From contig JASSKH010000006.1 in assembly GCA_031763025.1 (NCBI GenBank), positions 9,917,691 to 9,981,690 on the forward strand: a DNA stretch of 64,000 nucleotides. Reading direction: 5' to 3'. The notes under the pieces are model-generated. The model saw only the letters and a list, made by a program, of their open reading frames with translations. It made no database searches and was not told the DNA's origin. The stretch comes from Macrocystis pyrifera. Taxonomy: Eukaryota > Sar > Phaeophyceae > Laminariales > Laminariaceae. A program made the translations under genes and the position numbers. Of this stretch, positions 20,255-31,469 are shown piece after piece. Numbering within the stretch: position 1 is the stretch's first letter; each line of letters starts with the position of its first letter.

Positions 20255-20825
20255 TGCACGCATGCCAACAGTTCCTCCTTTTCGACAACCCTGTCCTCTT
20301 CGAGATGAACCAAATCCCTTACGATGCATTCGTCTTTGCTGAGGCGTACCAGCACGATGTGTATCGCAGCGGCGAAGAACACGTTGAACAGTAACGGCGA
20401 TAGTATGCAGCCTTGCCGCAGCCCCTGGGTTACATTGAACCAGTCCGAGTGTTAACCGTCATCCGCACGCACGCGAGCCCGCATGCCTTCGTGAAAATTG
20501 CGAATGATCGTGAGCATCTTGGTTTGTACACCAGGGCGCGTGGGTACCTCCCACAACTGTTCTCGGCAGACAGAGTCGTACGCTTTCTGCTGGTCGATGA
20601 AGCACATGTACAGGGGGGTTGTCTTCTGCCGTCCGAGCTCCTGCAACCTGCGCACGACAAACAGCAATGCGACTGCTGACCGTGCGGGGCGGAAGCCGCA
20701 CTGTTCTTCAGGGAGTATATGCTCGGTTTCGCAGTAGCTGCTTAGACGGGACGCAACGGTTTTCAGCAACACCTTGCCTGCGTGAGCAACAAGCGAAATA
20801 CATCTGTAGTTGTTGTAATCGGGTA
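20255..20825 (-). pseudogene. LINE reverse transcriptase, N-terminal (fingers) region
   Basis: On the minus strand the frame begins near 20820 ([20 protein letters not shown]) and continues at 20772-20452 with [11 protein letters not shown] and [13 protein letters not shown]. The latter is RT motif A, with its aspartate kept. After a frame disturbance near 20450 it continues as GLRQGC-type sequence and FNVFFAAAIHIVL (20382-20255), up to the LTR insertion. The 5' end abuts another LINE tail at about 20830, so the element is 5'-truncated or was broken there. Confidence 0.8.
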
Positions 20826-20829
20826 GAAG

Positions 20830-21238
20830 AGTGTGTATTGTTACATTGGTATTGGTATATTATACAGTGTCTGCCAGATCCCCTGCGGGGGGGTAGGGTG
20901 GTTTGGTGCTATATAGACATATACCAGGTATATATTTGTTTCTTTTTTTTGTTTTTCTTATCTTTCGAATTGTCTTTGTTTTTTTTTTGTTTTTAGTTTT
21001 TCTCTTTGTTTCGTTTTAGTTTCTCTAGGTCATGGAATGGGTATGTCGTGCCTGTCGTACGCAGCATGATGACATGGCATTGCATTGCATACGTGGCAAC
21101 GTAGTATCTCTGTGGCGTAGCTTTGTGACCACAGAACTTGTATCTCTCTAGGATTGAAGAATCGGCACGGACACTGGTTGTGCTAGATGTCGACGGGTAG
21201 AAAGAACGGTTTAATGTGAAGAAAACAACAACAACAAC
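20830..21238 (+). mobile_element. 5'-truncated LINE 3' end with (AAC)n tail
   Basis: Contains the CCCCTGCGGGGGGG block, T-rich tract, CGGCACGGACACTGGTTGTG block, and the terminus GGTTTAATGTGAAGAA followed by a CAA/AAC repeat to 21238. It lies head to head with the long LINE on the other strand. Confidence 0.75.
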
Positions 21239-21249
21239 AGTAGGGAGCT

Positions 21250-21450
21250 TGGGATGCGGCACAAACACAAAGAAAGCACGCCGCCTCGACTGCGCTGCTG
21301 AAAGGGCGCAGCAGGCCCGCGGCCCATCGCGAACGTGGCATGCATGTACAGAGCCCTCCCCCCTCGCACAAATTGCGGGTCCATCAGCGCGAGCAGCGCC
21401 TGCGCGGTGCATTCTGTTGTGGGTTTATCCTTCGTTTTCGTGTCAACCAA
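21250..21450 (-). other. possible short coding fragment, unrecognised
   Basis: A 79-codon minus frame starts MVDTKTKDKPTTECTAQALL and ends in a leucine-rich run created by the adjacent CAA-repeat tail. The first 65 residues have normal protein composition. I recognise no domain; chance is quite possible. Confidence 0.2.
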
Positions 21451-21555
21451 GAAAGGCCACGTACACGTAGGGCCAATATGGTGGTGATTTTTTACACCAT
21501 ATCATATTATTGATATATTTGTACGAGGACCCAGGGGGCATATTTCCCCCGCGAG

Positions 21556-22004
21556 CTAGAAGACCGAGACAGGCAATGTGACGCTGCCCGCGTAGATAAA
21601 GCAGACACGCAGGGCAACCCCTGACATGTGAATCTGTCGCGAGAGGGACACCTCAATATTCACCTGCGGCGCGTAGAACGACTGGGTGGCGTCCTCTGTG
21701 CAGGACGTCCAATACGCGCCTGCTTCTAGAAATCGCGACACTCCCGTTGCATGGCACGAGATTCCCGCCGGACGACTGCATTTATCGCATTTACTTGGCA
21801 ATCGCAAGAGAGAGACTCGCGTTGTACTGCTGCCACAACCTCGGTTTTAACACCACGGAGATAGTTCTTCAAAACACCAAGGTCGTCTTTCAACGCCGCG
21901 CAATGCCTTACGACACCAGCCAAAACATCATAGGCAGCTTTTCCGATGAGTGATACGATCCGCTCAACCACGCGGTCTGCCATGAGTTTCTTCTCTTCCG
22001 CCAA
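21556..22004 (-). pseudogene. hypothetical protein, one frameshift
   Basis: A minus-strand frame starts at 22004 with MAEEKKLMADRVVERIV and reads 92 codons. It stops at 21726, but just before the stop another frame takes over (EAGAYWTSCTEDATQSF...) and runs to 21556. A single frameshift near 21735 would join them into about 145 residues with balanced composition, a lysine/arginine-rich helical first half and a more beta-like second half. No family recognised. It has no relation to the neighbouring LINE sequence. Confidence 0.3.
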
Positions 22005-22680
22005 ACTGCCGCGAGCCCCGGACTTATCAAGCTGCGATCACAACACCAAAAATGCCAGCACAACGTGTTTCGTACAGGAAATCAGCGTGTCGAAGGACAT
22101 CACGGAATTTCGTCTTGAATGGGTGGGATATCACGGTATGCCAATCGAAGACGACATGGTAAGAACTGGGTCAGCCGAAAACTCGATAAACCCTCCGAAA
22201 GTCTTTTCTCGTGAACCACTGCGATTGGGACTGGAATTTTGTAGGCACTGACCCTGACACAACACCGCAAGCACAGAAAAAAAAAAGTAAACAAGAAATA
22301 AATTTTGTTATACTCCATCCGGTCAAACTTGGACATATTGTGACCCCCACATTATCTCGCTTAATTTCTAGAGTTGCAAGGCGAAACAAAGTTTGTAAGA
22401 GCCGTGGGGTTGAGAGCAACTTAAATCATTTTTGGTTTTTCGGAAAAAGTGACAATTTTCGAGAACAAATGTGGCCCGGGTTCGGGGGAAAAGAAGAAAC
22501 AAGTAACTACGAGAAACGTTGTTTTTTCTGCGATGCCCCGCTCAATTTTGAGAGTGAGTTTCGATCCGAAAACTAAACTTTATATTTGAACCGCTTCAGC
22601 ACACAAACGGAGCACTCGGTTCTCTTCTTTTTTTTTCCCAGACGATTTATGGCTGTTTATATTTTCTTTAGACCGCTGTA
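22005..22680. other. no recognisable gene
   Basis: Short competing frames on both strands (for example 102 codons at 21946-22251). Nothing I can support. Confidence 0.3.
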
Positions 22681-22689
22681 TCGGCATCG

Positions 22690-23575
22690 AAGACGTGGTC
22701 ACCATGCTCCTGGGTGAGCCTTTAGTTTACTGCTGTCGTTGTATATAGTTCTAGATGCTTCGTGTGAGCGCTCCTCTTGGCCGATTAAGCCCGTCTTCGC
22801 TCCAGCGGCATATCGTGTACACAGGCTACACTTTGGTGTGCGTGTGGCGCTGTCGCGTGCTCTGCCTAGGTCGTGTAGCAGTTCCTCTCCGCGGCGTGTC
22901 CGAGGAGTTGGAGTTGATCTCAAAAATACGTCGAAACTACGTTCATTTCATGTCGCAGATTTAATACCTTGCTTTATGGTGGACACGAAAAATATACCGG
23001 TATGTATTTTAAAGATGCTTCGTGTGGGCGCTGCTGTCGGCCGATCACGCCCGTCTTGGCGCCAGCGGCATATCGTGTACACAGGCTACACTTTGGTCTC
23101 CGTGTGGTGCTGTCGCGCGCTCTCCCTACTTCGTGCAGCAGTTTTTCTCCGCGGCGTGTCCGAGGAGTTGAAGTCGAGCTCGAAAACCCGTCGAAACGAT
23201 GTTCATCTTGCAGAAATAGTACCGTTTTCGATAATTTTTGGTGCCCAGAAAAAAACTACCAGGTTCACCTTTTGAGATGCTTTGTGTCGGCGCTGCTCGC
23301 GGCCGAACAAGCCCGTAATTACGCCAGACGCACATCGTTTACGCAGGCTACAATTTGGTGTGCGTGCGGCGTTTTCGCGCGCTCTCCCTACTTCGATCGG
23401 CAGCTCTTCTCCGTGACGTCTCCGAGGAGTTATAACTGCGCTCAAATCAGTCGAAACGACGTTCATCTTGCAGAATTATTACCGTTTTCGACACTTTTTG
23501 GAAGCCAGGAAATATGGCATATTTTAGATGCTTCGTGCGAGCGCTGCTCGTGGTTGATTGACTTCATTTTAGGAC
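22690..23575 (+). repeat. satellite array, ~255-bp unit, about 3.3 copies
   Basis: Units begin AGATGCTTCGTGTG at about 22752, 23013, 23275 and 23526 (spacing about 261, 262 and 251). Each contains GCGGCATATCGTGTACACAG or a variant, the GCGCTCTCCCTACTTCG block, and GAGGAGTTG, ending near AACG(A/T)CGTTCATCTTGCAGA. Reverse-strand relatives are at 10240-10668 and 14418-14800. The last unit is cut short. Confidence 0.85.
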
Positions 23576-24712
23576 CTGTACCTAATTTGTACGGGGGAAC
23601 ATAAAAATTACCGTATATTTCCATATTTTTTACTATTAATAACGACATTTGGTCGTATTTACTATTACAGGGGACCATAGTAGGACCCATGGTACATATA
23701 AAAAACTATACAAGTACCTATTTTCACAAACAACATTTGGTCGTGTTTAGTATGGTCCCCCGTAATAGAGTCCCCCGTGATAGTAGTGCGCGCGACCCTA
23801 TCACAGCCTACCATTATTACGGGGGACTCTAGTAAATAGGACCAAAACATTTTGGTGAAAAAAGCGAAATTTACAGTTTTTTTATAGGTCGCTTTTACTC
23901 GTACGTCATTTGCAGACGTTCGCTATGCGCCCCCAGCAGGTAGTAAGCTCTGGTTCGAGCGAGTCCTCGCAAGGGTCGTGGTCGATCCTGATCTTCCCAT
24001 GATGTTTCTGGGAAAGCGCAGGGACATAGGCCCGAAGTTGCTCTTAATTGGGTTCTACGCACAATGACCAATAGACCATGTGCAGGAAGCTACACCCGGG
24101 TAGTTCCACCCTATCTTTACACGGCGAGTTTCAAGGATAACCCAGATATGTACCGCGTTTTTGGCATGGCTAGTTACCGCGCGTAACGTCAGCTAGACTA
24201 GTATGAGGTTGGATACTGTGAAACGTGTACGCTATCGTAAGTTTGAGGTGGCAGGGACGAGTACACTGACGCAGTAGATTGTGAAGAGGCCGGAGCGCCG
24301 GATATAGGAACCGTGGACGGTCGAGCACCAACTTCTCGAAAATGTGCTACGTTCGTTCGTGTCTATGCGACAGGCACTTACAACCATTAATTGACTGGGT
24401 ATGGATTACTGACGCTACTTCTGCACCAGTTTTGCGACTCTCTAAAAACTGCGTGCCTGCACGTACTCTACATCTGTGCCATTTTCTTTCGCAGCGATCG
24501 TGTTGAGTTCTGAGCGAGTACTAATAAAGCCTGGTATCATCACCCCTTGCGTCCTCACTGTGATCGGATTCGTTCGCGCCGTTTGCAGGCAGTCAGACAG
24601 GAATCCGTCACTTCACGACCGTCCAGCCAACGGGGAAGTCCAAAGTTGATCACTTGCCCAGCCGAGACGGCAGAGCACGCGGAACCGATGTTGCAAGAAG
24701 CTGGCTAAGCGA
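23576..24712. other. no recognisable gene
   Basis: Around 23590-23850 there are inverted GGGGGAC/GTCCCCC motifs and two CATTTGGTCGT(A/G)TTTA blocks, suggesting small foldback elements. The remainder shows no coding signal. Confidence 0.35.
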
Positions 24713-25114
24713 ATGATGATGGCTGACCGGCTAGTTTCGGGTTGGCTTTCAGTGAGGGCACCTTATTCCCGAGAGTCCCTGCTGCAAAAGTTGCTCAAGC
24801 TAGTCCATTGCGGTGTGTCTTTATTCGCGCCAGACACAGCGCAGAGGCGGAGGAGGCTAGCGAGCATGCTATGGGATGTTGATGCTAGGGGGGGAGGGGG
24901 TGATGTGGCGGGCGGGGAAGGCGATGATGTTGGCAGTATTTGTGTGAGAGGAGGAATTATTGGCGGGGCGTCGTTACCAAAGAGGAAACGGAATGCCGAT
25001 TCCATTCGCGGCCTATTGATAATCGACAGTGGATCTACTGCAGAACCCTTTTGCGAAATCGCAGTCCATCTCTTCGGCATCGGTGCCGCGTCGTTGTGGT
25101 TGATGCATGCTTAA
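24713..25114 (+). CDS. hypothetical ORF, 133 codons
   Basis: An open frame with an N-terminal helical, leucine-rich third, a glycine/aspartate-rich low-complexity middle and a C-terminal part containing GLLIIDSGSTAEP. The DSGST resembles an aspartic-protease active-site triplet, but the surrounding context of a retroelement protease is missing, so I give it no function. A competing 105-codon frame on the minus strand lowers confidence. Confidence 0.2.
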   Translation: MMMADRLVSGWLSVRAPYSRESLLQKLLKLVHCGVSLFAPDTAQRRRRLASMLWDVDARGGGGDVAGGEGDDVGSICVRGGIIGGASLPKRKRNADSIRGLLIIDSGSTAEPFCEIAVHLFGIGAASLWLMHA

Positions 25115-26465
25115 GGCTGTAAAGCAGGCCAAGAAGTAGTTTGCCTTTTTGTGGCAACTAGGGAACCTAGAGAGTCAGATCATCCAGGCTGCCATAGAAC
25201 CGGTATAAAGCTTGCATATGCATATATGTGCGTTGCATTCACCACATGCAATAATTACGGTAGCACAAGGCTCGTGTGTCATGATTGGTGTGATATAACA
25301 TTGACAAAAATAATATCAGGTAGCTAAATTATACATACTACTACTGTAAACTTCAAGTATACGCCTTACGTACAACGAAAAACAAAGCTACCGGTGCCAG
25401 ACTATATACTCGTATGACCACTGTATCTGTCCTCTCAATCTGCACTTCTGCATTTAGTTATGAACCTGCACGGTGCTGTCTTCGCTCCAGGTAAGGTAGA
25501 GAGTAGCCGCGCCTATGTATTATTGTGCCAGGTACATGTACAATACCACTACTGCTGTATGCGATGTACGTACATACAACCAGTAGGCTCCTTCCCGATG
25601 GAAATAGATAGTATCCTTCGCTTATTGACGAGTGCGCCAGAGCGCAATCTCCTTACGACTTATTGCCGTCGTACTACCTGCTCTCGCGATGAAATTCGTT
25701 GTCGAGTACTACAGCAGTAGTACTGATGTACGTAGATATATATATCGCTCTTCCAAATACCAACAGTAAAGATATCGCCAGAATACCCCATTTGAGCAGC
25801 AGAGCGCTAAGTGCACAGACAGCGACGGCTACCGGCAACAGTGAGAACACTCTACAGTCGCAGTCGGCAACGAACGTAATATCGAAGCGCAGAGCGGATG
25901 TATCCTCGCACCGCAGAGCCCTGTCTATTCTCGTTTACTGCGTACTGCCCCAGTTACGTACAGCACAGGGTTTCAAATAATTTTCGGGGGCTTCGCCCCC
26001 GGAATTAAATTAATTAAAAGCTGGCCCAGTACACGAAATATTCGCCAGCCACATTTGGACTTTGAGCTTGCGGTAGTGTATTTCTCGATAAATTAAATTC
26101 AACCTATTGATAAATTCAACCTATGTTATTCACGACTCGCGACTACAAACTACAAGCCACAAGCAGGGTGGGTGGCCTCCGTTGTTGGTGTCATTATGCT
26201 GACGGACTGACTTAGGCTTACAGCTTACAGCAGCAGTGCCACGGCGCTACAGCACGAACCTAAATAATAGGTTATAAATTCACAAAATTGCGACAAAATA
26301 TATAAAATAAAGGTCTGCACAATTTTGGACGTGAGTTCTGATCCTAGCGGGGATGTTTCTTAAACGTCCCCTGCCTTTGCCGTAATTACCCGTAGGTACG
26401 CAATTTTCTCATTTTGCCGTAAAACGCGTAAGAATTAACTTTTCCGGCCGTAATCCGACATCATT
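25115..26465. other. no recognisable gene
   Basis: AT-rich, short frames only. A small perfect hairpin, CGGGGGC-TTC-GCCCCCG, lies at about 25985-26001 just after CAGGGTTTC. Confidence 0.35.
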
Positions 26466-26489
26466 GGAAAGAACGGTTTAATGTGAAGA

Positions 26490-26523
<34 letters not shown>
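26466..26523 (+). mobile_element. LINE 3' terminus with (CAA)n
   Basis: GAAAGAACGGTTTAATGTGAAGAA followed by about eleven CAA units (26490-26523). Only the last two dozen bases of the LINE remain. Confidence 0.7.
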
Positions 26524-26524
<1 letters not shown>

Positions 26525-26527
26525 CAA

Positions 26528-26866
26528 CATGTTATCATACAGGATGCGACAGGTACGGCATACACGTTCCATGAAATAGAGGAACGACCCGAAACGAAAC
26601 AAAGAACAAGCAAACAAAAACAAAGAGAAAAAGAAACAGGGAAAAAAATATAAGAAGCAAACTGTCGTGCCACCCCACAGGGGATGTGGCAGACACTTGA
26701 AAATACATATGCATATACTTGAATTCGTAGTATCTCTGTGGCATAGCTTTGTGACCACAGAACTTGTATCTCTCTAGGTTTGAAGAATCGGCATGGACAT
26801 TGGTTGTGCTGGATGTCGACGCGTAGAAAGAACGGTTTAATGTGAAGAAAACAACAACAACGACAA
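26528..26866 (+). mobile_element. LINE copy with inverted 5' portion
   Basis: Bases 26728-26866 are the distal 3'UTR in plus orientation, ending GGTTTAATGTGAAGAA and (CAA)n. Bases 26528-26705, directly upstream, are an earlier 3'UTR segment in reverse orientation (it matches 8400-8580 inverted, including the CCCACAGGGGATGTGGC block). This is the structure made by twin priming during LINE insertion. Confidence 0.65.
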
Positions 26867-26889
26867 CAACAGGTGCTACTCGAATACCA

Positions 26890-26995
26890 ACCTTTTGCGG
26901 CTACCTGGATGGTGCTTTGTAGTTTGTGCCTTGGTTGGCTGCTTACTTTCAAAATACAACATTGTTACGTACCAGGTATATGGTAACCACCGCAG
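26890..26995 (+). mobile_element. LINE 3'UTR fragment
   Basis: GGTGCTACTCGAATACCAAC and the CGGCTACCTGGATGGTGCTT block match the start of the LINE 3'UTR at 8190-8240, then matching fades. Confidence 0.45.
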
Positions 26996-27068
26996 TAGTA
27001 TGGGATACACAGTCGTCCTTACTTTGACGGAGACAACAAGTCCAGCTGTACAGGAGTAAAGGTCAGGG

Positions 27069-27926
27069 ATGATTAGCTATAATATGAACTACACAAAGTT
27101 CATGGGCAGGTGGCACGAGACTGAGGCAAAGCTGAGTAGACAGCGCCGTGCATCCGCTGCAGGTAGTGTTAGAGGGAATGGGGGGAGGGGTAACAGCAGG
27201 AGGGGTAGAAGGAACACCGTACAAGTGTATGGGGGCAGGGGGGGGAACAGGAGGGGTACAAGGGAAACCGCGGTAGAAGAGAGTAGCAGAGAGACCGCAG
27301 ATAGGGTAGCAAGGTACCAGGCCGACTAATAGGTTGGACATTTCTTTGCTACTCATACCGCCAACTGCTGCGGCCGTTCGGTATGGATTTTGATTTTTTT
27401 TTCCCTTCTTATCCTTATGAAAGAAGTACTACATAGTGGGTGGGTGACGAGCGTATTTTGGCCCACTCACTATTGCTCTTTTTACTTAGTTAAGTGTTCA
27501 CCGGGATGCATAGTCCCCTTTTTCCTTCTCGTATATTTCCCCTTGCACGTCCCTTTTGGCTCATGCTCGGGGTAAGTATGTATGTGTCTGAGCTTTGGCT
27601 TCCAATTTTACTTATTTATTTGGGATTCTTCTCCTTCTCTTTTTCTTTTTCTTGTTCTTTTTCGGTTTGGTTTCTTCGTTGCTTCTCTTTCTTTATGGTG
27701 TATTTTGGTTGCTGGCGTATGTATGTATGTTGTGTCGGCCGCACCTAGTGCGAAGGCATGGTATTGCGTAGGCTATTAATGCATTACGGTGTGTTATCTC
27801 TGTGTCGTAGTCTGTTACCACAGAGCTCGTATCTTTCTAGGGTGAAGAATCAGCACGGACACTGGGCTTGCTGGATGTCGACGAGTAGAAGAACGGTTTA
27901 ATGTGAAGAACACACACACACACACC
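27069..27926 (+). mobile_element. 5'-truncated LINE copy with intact C-terminus
   Basis: The frame at 27069-27329 carries the LINE C-terminus (FMGRWHETEAKLSRQRRAS ... ETADRVARYQAD, stop TAA). The complete 3'UTR follows, matching 15905-16529 reversed, and a (CA)n tail. At 27252-27264 it has the uninterrupted sequence into which the MITE at 16606 inserted in the other copy. Confidence 0.85.
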
Positions 27927-28010
27927 TCTCTAGGATGAGGAATCACGACTGACACGGGTGTGTACTGATGTAGTTGGGGAGAAATGACGGTTGAATGTGG
28001 AGACAGCACA
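27927..28010 (+). mobile_element. diverged LINE 3' end
   Basis: CTCTCTAGGATGAGGAATCA through GACGGTTGAATGTGGAGACA is a mutated version of the distal 3'UTR, directly after the (CA)n of the preceding copy. Confidence 0.5.
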
Positions 28011-28054
28011 CGCCGTAGCTTCGAACGGTGTGTACGTACGTACAATCATGAAAC

Positions 28055-28818
28055 CTCACAGCAGGAGGGGTAGAAGGAACACCTTACAAGTGTATGGGGG
28101 CAGGGGGGGGAACGGGAGGAGTAGAAGGGAAACCGCGGTAGAAGAGAGTAGCAAAGAGACCGCAGATAGGGTAGCAAGGTACCAGGCCGACTAATGGGTT
28201 GGACTTTTCTTTGCTACTCGTACCGCCAACTGCTGCGGCCGTTCGGTATGTATTGACTTGGTGCTTTAGTTTTTTTCCATGGCTTAACTTTTTCCTATAT
28301 TTTCCCCTTATCCTTATGAAAGAAGTACTACATAGTGGGTGGGTGACGAACGTATCTTGGCCCACTCATTCTTTCTCTTTTTACTTGGTTAGTGTTCCCC
28401 GGGATGCATATTTCCCTTTTTCCTTCCCGTTTCTTCCCCCTTGCACGTCCCTTCTGGCTCATGCTCGGGGTAAGTATGTGTCTGAGCTTTGGCTTCCCAT
28501 TTTATTTATATATTTATTAAGGGTTCTTCTCCTTTTTTTTTCTCTTCTTTTTTTTTTCGGTTTGGTTTCTTCGTTGCTTCTCTTTCTTTATGGTGTATTA
28601 TGGTTGCTGGCGTATGTATGTATGTTGTGTCGGCCGCACCTAGTGCGAAGGCATGGTGTTGCGTAGGCTATTAATGCATCACGGTGTGTTATCTCTGTGT
28701 CGCAGTCTGTGACCACAGAGCTCGTATCTCCCTAGGGTGAAGAATCAGCACGGACACTGGGCTTGCTGGATGTCGACGAGTAGAAGAACGGTTTAATGTG
28801 AAGGACACACACACACAC
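28055..28818 (+). mobile_element. 5'-truncated LINE copy
   Basis: Starts inside the arginine/glycine-rich part of the LINE C-terminus (frame to the TAA after ARYQAD near 28192) and has the full 3'UTR and a (CA)n tail (28805-28818). Closely similar to 27250-27926. Confidence 0.85.
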
Positions 28819-29740
28819 TTTGTACGACGATTCGGATTCAGCAGAATTGTTGCAAAGCTGGGCAGATGTCCCAGTACCTGCGAGTAATGTAACGTATTTG
28901 CGAGACAAAGTACCTCACGGACGTCGTGTGCTCGCAGTATTTGGGCGTCATGCACTGCGGGATACCGCGAATATTCACAGTACTATATCTCCGTTCCCCT
29001 CGCAAATAACCTGGTGAGTACTGCGGGTACTACATCTCCGTGCCCCTCGCTGCCTCGGCAAGGCATGCTGCGAGGCATGCCCTATCAGGCTTACAGCGAG
29101 TGGGGTAGGTCTTTCTGGCGGGTGTGAGGCCCGACTAACCCGCAAGAAGTGATACCTTCTTGTTGCTGCGTGTGGCCGCGAGGCTCAGCCGGCAGGAGAG
29201 TTGGGTCATACGTGGTGCGTCAGGCACGGACACCTACAATTCGCGCGTCTTTTTTCTTTCAGCGGCGGCAGAGCAGCAATGCTCGATCGGGATGTCCGTG
29301 CGCGGAGGCAGGCGCCACCAGAGGCCAAACTACGGCACAGCAGTCTATTGCGCCTGTAGTAGGCTGGATTCGACGAAGGAGGAGGGAGACAGAGCGTCGA
29401 TCAGCGGGGAAGAGACGGATTGAACCCACCCTGCGCGATAATTTTTGTTCTTCAGATCAATCGCGCAAGTGCGGGGAGCATTTCGTTTTTTCGAGAGACG
29501 GCGGAGAAGGGTAACTGACTGGAATGGAGTGGCAACGAGAGCACGTGCAAAGGAGTCGGCCGATTGGGCTAAGGCGATGGGGCGGCCATCAAGAACGGCA
29601 GCAGGACGGCACGACGAGACCCATGACCGGCGCGCACACCATCACGAGAGAAGCAGTCATCGTTTTTTTCTGGTTTAGTTTTTCACGAGACAGCAGCAGT
29701 ATGTACTTGTTATGTACGTCTCTTGTCTTTGTAGTGTTGG
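28819..29740. other. no recognised gene
   Basis: A 121-codon plus frame (29149-29514) and overlapping others are arginine-rich without motifs. Two TACT(G/A)...ATCTCCGT(T/G)CCCCTCGC blocks (28980-29000, 29020-29048) mark a small duplication. Confidence 0.3.
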
Positions 29741-29924
29741 CGAGTTGTATACCCTTCATGGGGAATGACCCCCGCAATCATCAGGGACGTGGTATCAAAG
29801 CTGTACTGCACCTTTTGTCGGACAGTCCGGGAAGAGATGGCGATCGTTGATGCCATGGTGGTTTTTGGTTCGATTGCTCCTTTTTCACTGCATGTCCGCG
29901 AGCCGTCACTCTGACAGCACCCCA

Positions 29925-30275
29925 GACAACAAGCGTGTTCCTCTCCGTGTTCACGACTACAGTGCGCTTCGTACGGGGCAGTCAGCACTCCAGACAGCAA
30001 CCGCTGTAGCCAGTAGCCACGAGTTGGTTAGTTGTGGGAATGGGGGCGCGACTCTATGCTGTAGTTGAGAGGATATACCCGCGGCCATGTTCGTTTAGTT
30101 TGCACATTGATTTCGTCTTGCAGTGTACGCGCCTTCTTCGTCTCGCGTATTTTTAGGCAGCCGAATTCGATTTGTATGGGTTTTCGGATCTTCCTGAGGC
30201 TCCAGCACCTTTTCTGCTTCGTGTGAACACGGACTCCGTCATTTAAGAGTTGATGACGGAACAACAACAACTGCC
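29925..30275 (-). repeat. inverted dispersed repeat, arm 1
   Basis: Reverse complement of 31470-31775: shared AAAATACGCGAGACGAAGAA, ACATGGCCGCGGGTAT and GCTGTCTGGAGTGCTG. Frames differ between the arms, so it is probably not coding. Confidence 0.65.
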
Positions 30276-30484
30276 ATACTCGCAGTACTTCGGGGTGTAA
30301 TAATACTGATGTGTGTGGAATACTGCTGTACTTACAAGTATTTCAGGGTTCTGCACTGGGTACTCCCACGTACTGGCAGTATTTCGTCCGTAGGTAGGTG
30401 CTGCGAGGTACTGCGAGTACTAGGAGTATCAAAATACTCAATATGATATGTACGCGCACCTTTTTTTTTAAAATTATTTTTTTG

Positions 30485-30800
30485 TTATCGTCGAGGGTAA
30501 AACCCCAGCCCACGAGTGGGGTTTTACCCTCGACGATCTTCTGGACAAGCCGTGGTCACAGGTGTGTCGTCCCTTCTCCCCCCCGGTACGTGCCTGTATT
30601 GTTTGTCGCGCATAGGGTTCAGCATTCCCACTGCTCGTCGATTTTCATCGAATGTAGCCAACTCACGCTTTCGCGCTCCCCGCTTATCAATTTTTTATGC
30701 AAGAAAAAGTCCCTATGAGCATGTGCACTCGGTGGGACTTGAACCCACGAAATTGATCTTGACAGGCACGCGGACCACCTACCAAGCCACCGGGGACGCC
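30485..30800 (-). mobile_element. tRNA-derived SINE, copy 2, ending in a hairpin
   Basis: The tRNA-like head is at 30724-30800 (B box GGTTCAAGTCC on the minus strand) and the body matches copies 1 and 3. Its distal end lacks a plain A tail. Instead ATCGTCGAGGGTAAAACCCC is present in both orientations, separated by 11 bases (30488-30538), a 20-bp perfect stem. T-rich sequence follows at 30461-30484. Confidence 0.8.
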
Positions 30801-31469
30801 TATACTCGGGGAGCATGGAGTGTATATGTACCAGGTACGAGTTATTCCCGACCATGACCATCTGTATTCCATTTCGATACATACTTTCCAGCTCTCCAGT
30901 TCCATTTTACATTTTTTACGAGTGCAGACAAAAAGCATTTTATTTCACAGCAGATGAAAAGGGAAGGCTTGTGAGGAGACTCTGGAACAGATCGAGAAAC
31001 AATCCGTGTTTTGTTGTGAACGGGCGAATTGCGAATTTAGAGGTTGAAATATTCTATGATTGATGAGCGAAAACCAACGCATACTTTACGTGTATCCCTG
31101 AGGTAAGGGACTAGCCGAAACGAAACTAAGCTTGAGCAGTTTAAGCGGACGTCGAAAAATACGATGTAATTGATAAGTCCAATATTTAGATACCTGGTGA
31201 ACAAGAAGAGAGCTCGCACACGAAATCATTCTCACACAGTTCGACAAGCACAGCAATCTAAAACGGGAAGCGCGCGACCTCAGCTGACCAGTGAACTACG
31301 TGATACAGAGCAAAAACCTTCCTGAAAAATTGAAGGTCAATCTACCAGAATTTCCGCATTTTATTTCACAGCAGATGAAAAGCCTGTGAATAATAACGTT
31401 GTTGTTCGTTTTATTGCTGTATCGCTGTTCTGTGTTGTTCTCACATCAACTCTCAAACGAACAGGCCGT

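Larger units (their letters stand above)
15905..20825 (-). mobile_element. LINE on minus strand, 5'-truncated and twice interrupted
   Basis: The 3' end is at 15905, with a (CA)n tail and the family terminus TTTAATGTGAAGAACACACA. The 3'UTR runs to 16529, the ORF stop is at 16530-16532, and reverse-transcriptase sequence continues back to about 20825. Two later insertions split it: a telomere-repeat MITE (16606-16856) and a copia-like LTR element (17892-20249). It identifies the many shorter repeats in the window as 5'-truncated copies of itself. The microsatellite tail and the C-terminal LLYGCVTWTL motif fit RTE/CR1-type LINEs; the clade is unresolved. Confidence 0.85.

Noticed and set aside
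24995..25040. Aspartic protease (DSGST)
   Set aside because: A five-residue match without the flanking hydrophobic strands, second motif or retroelement context.
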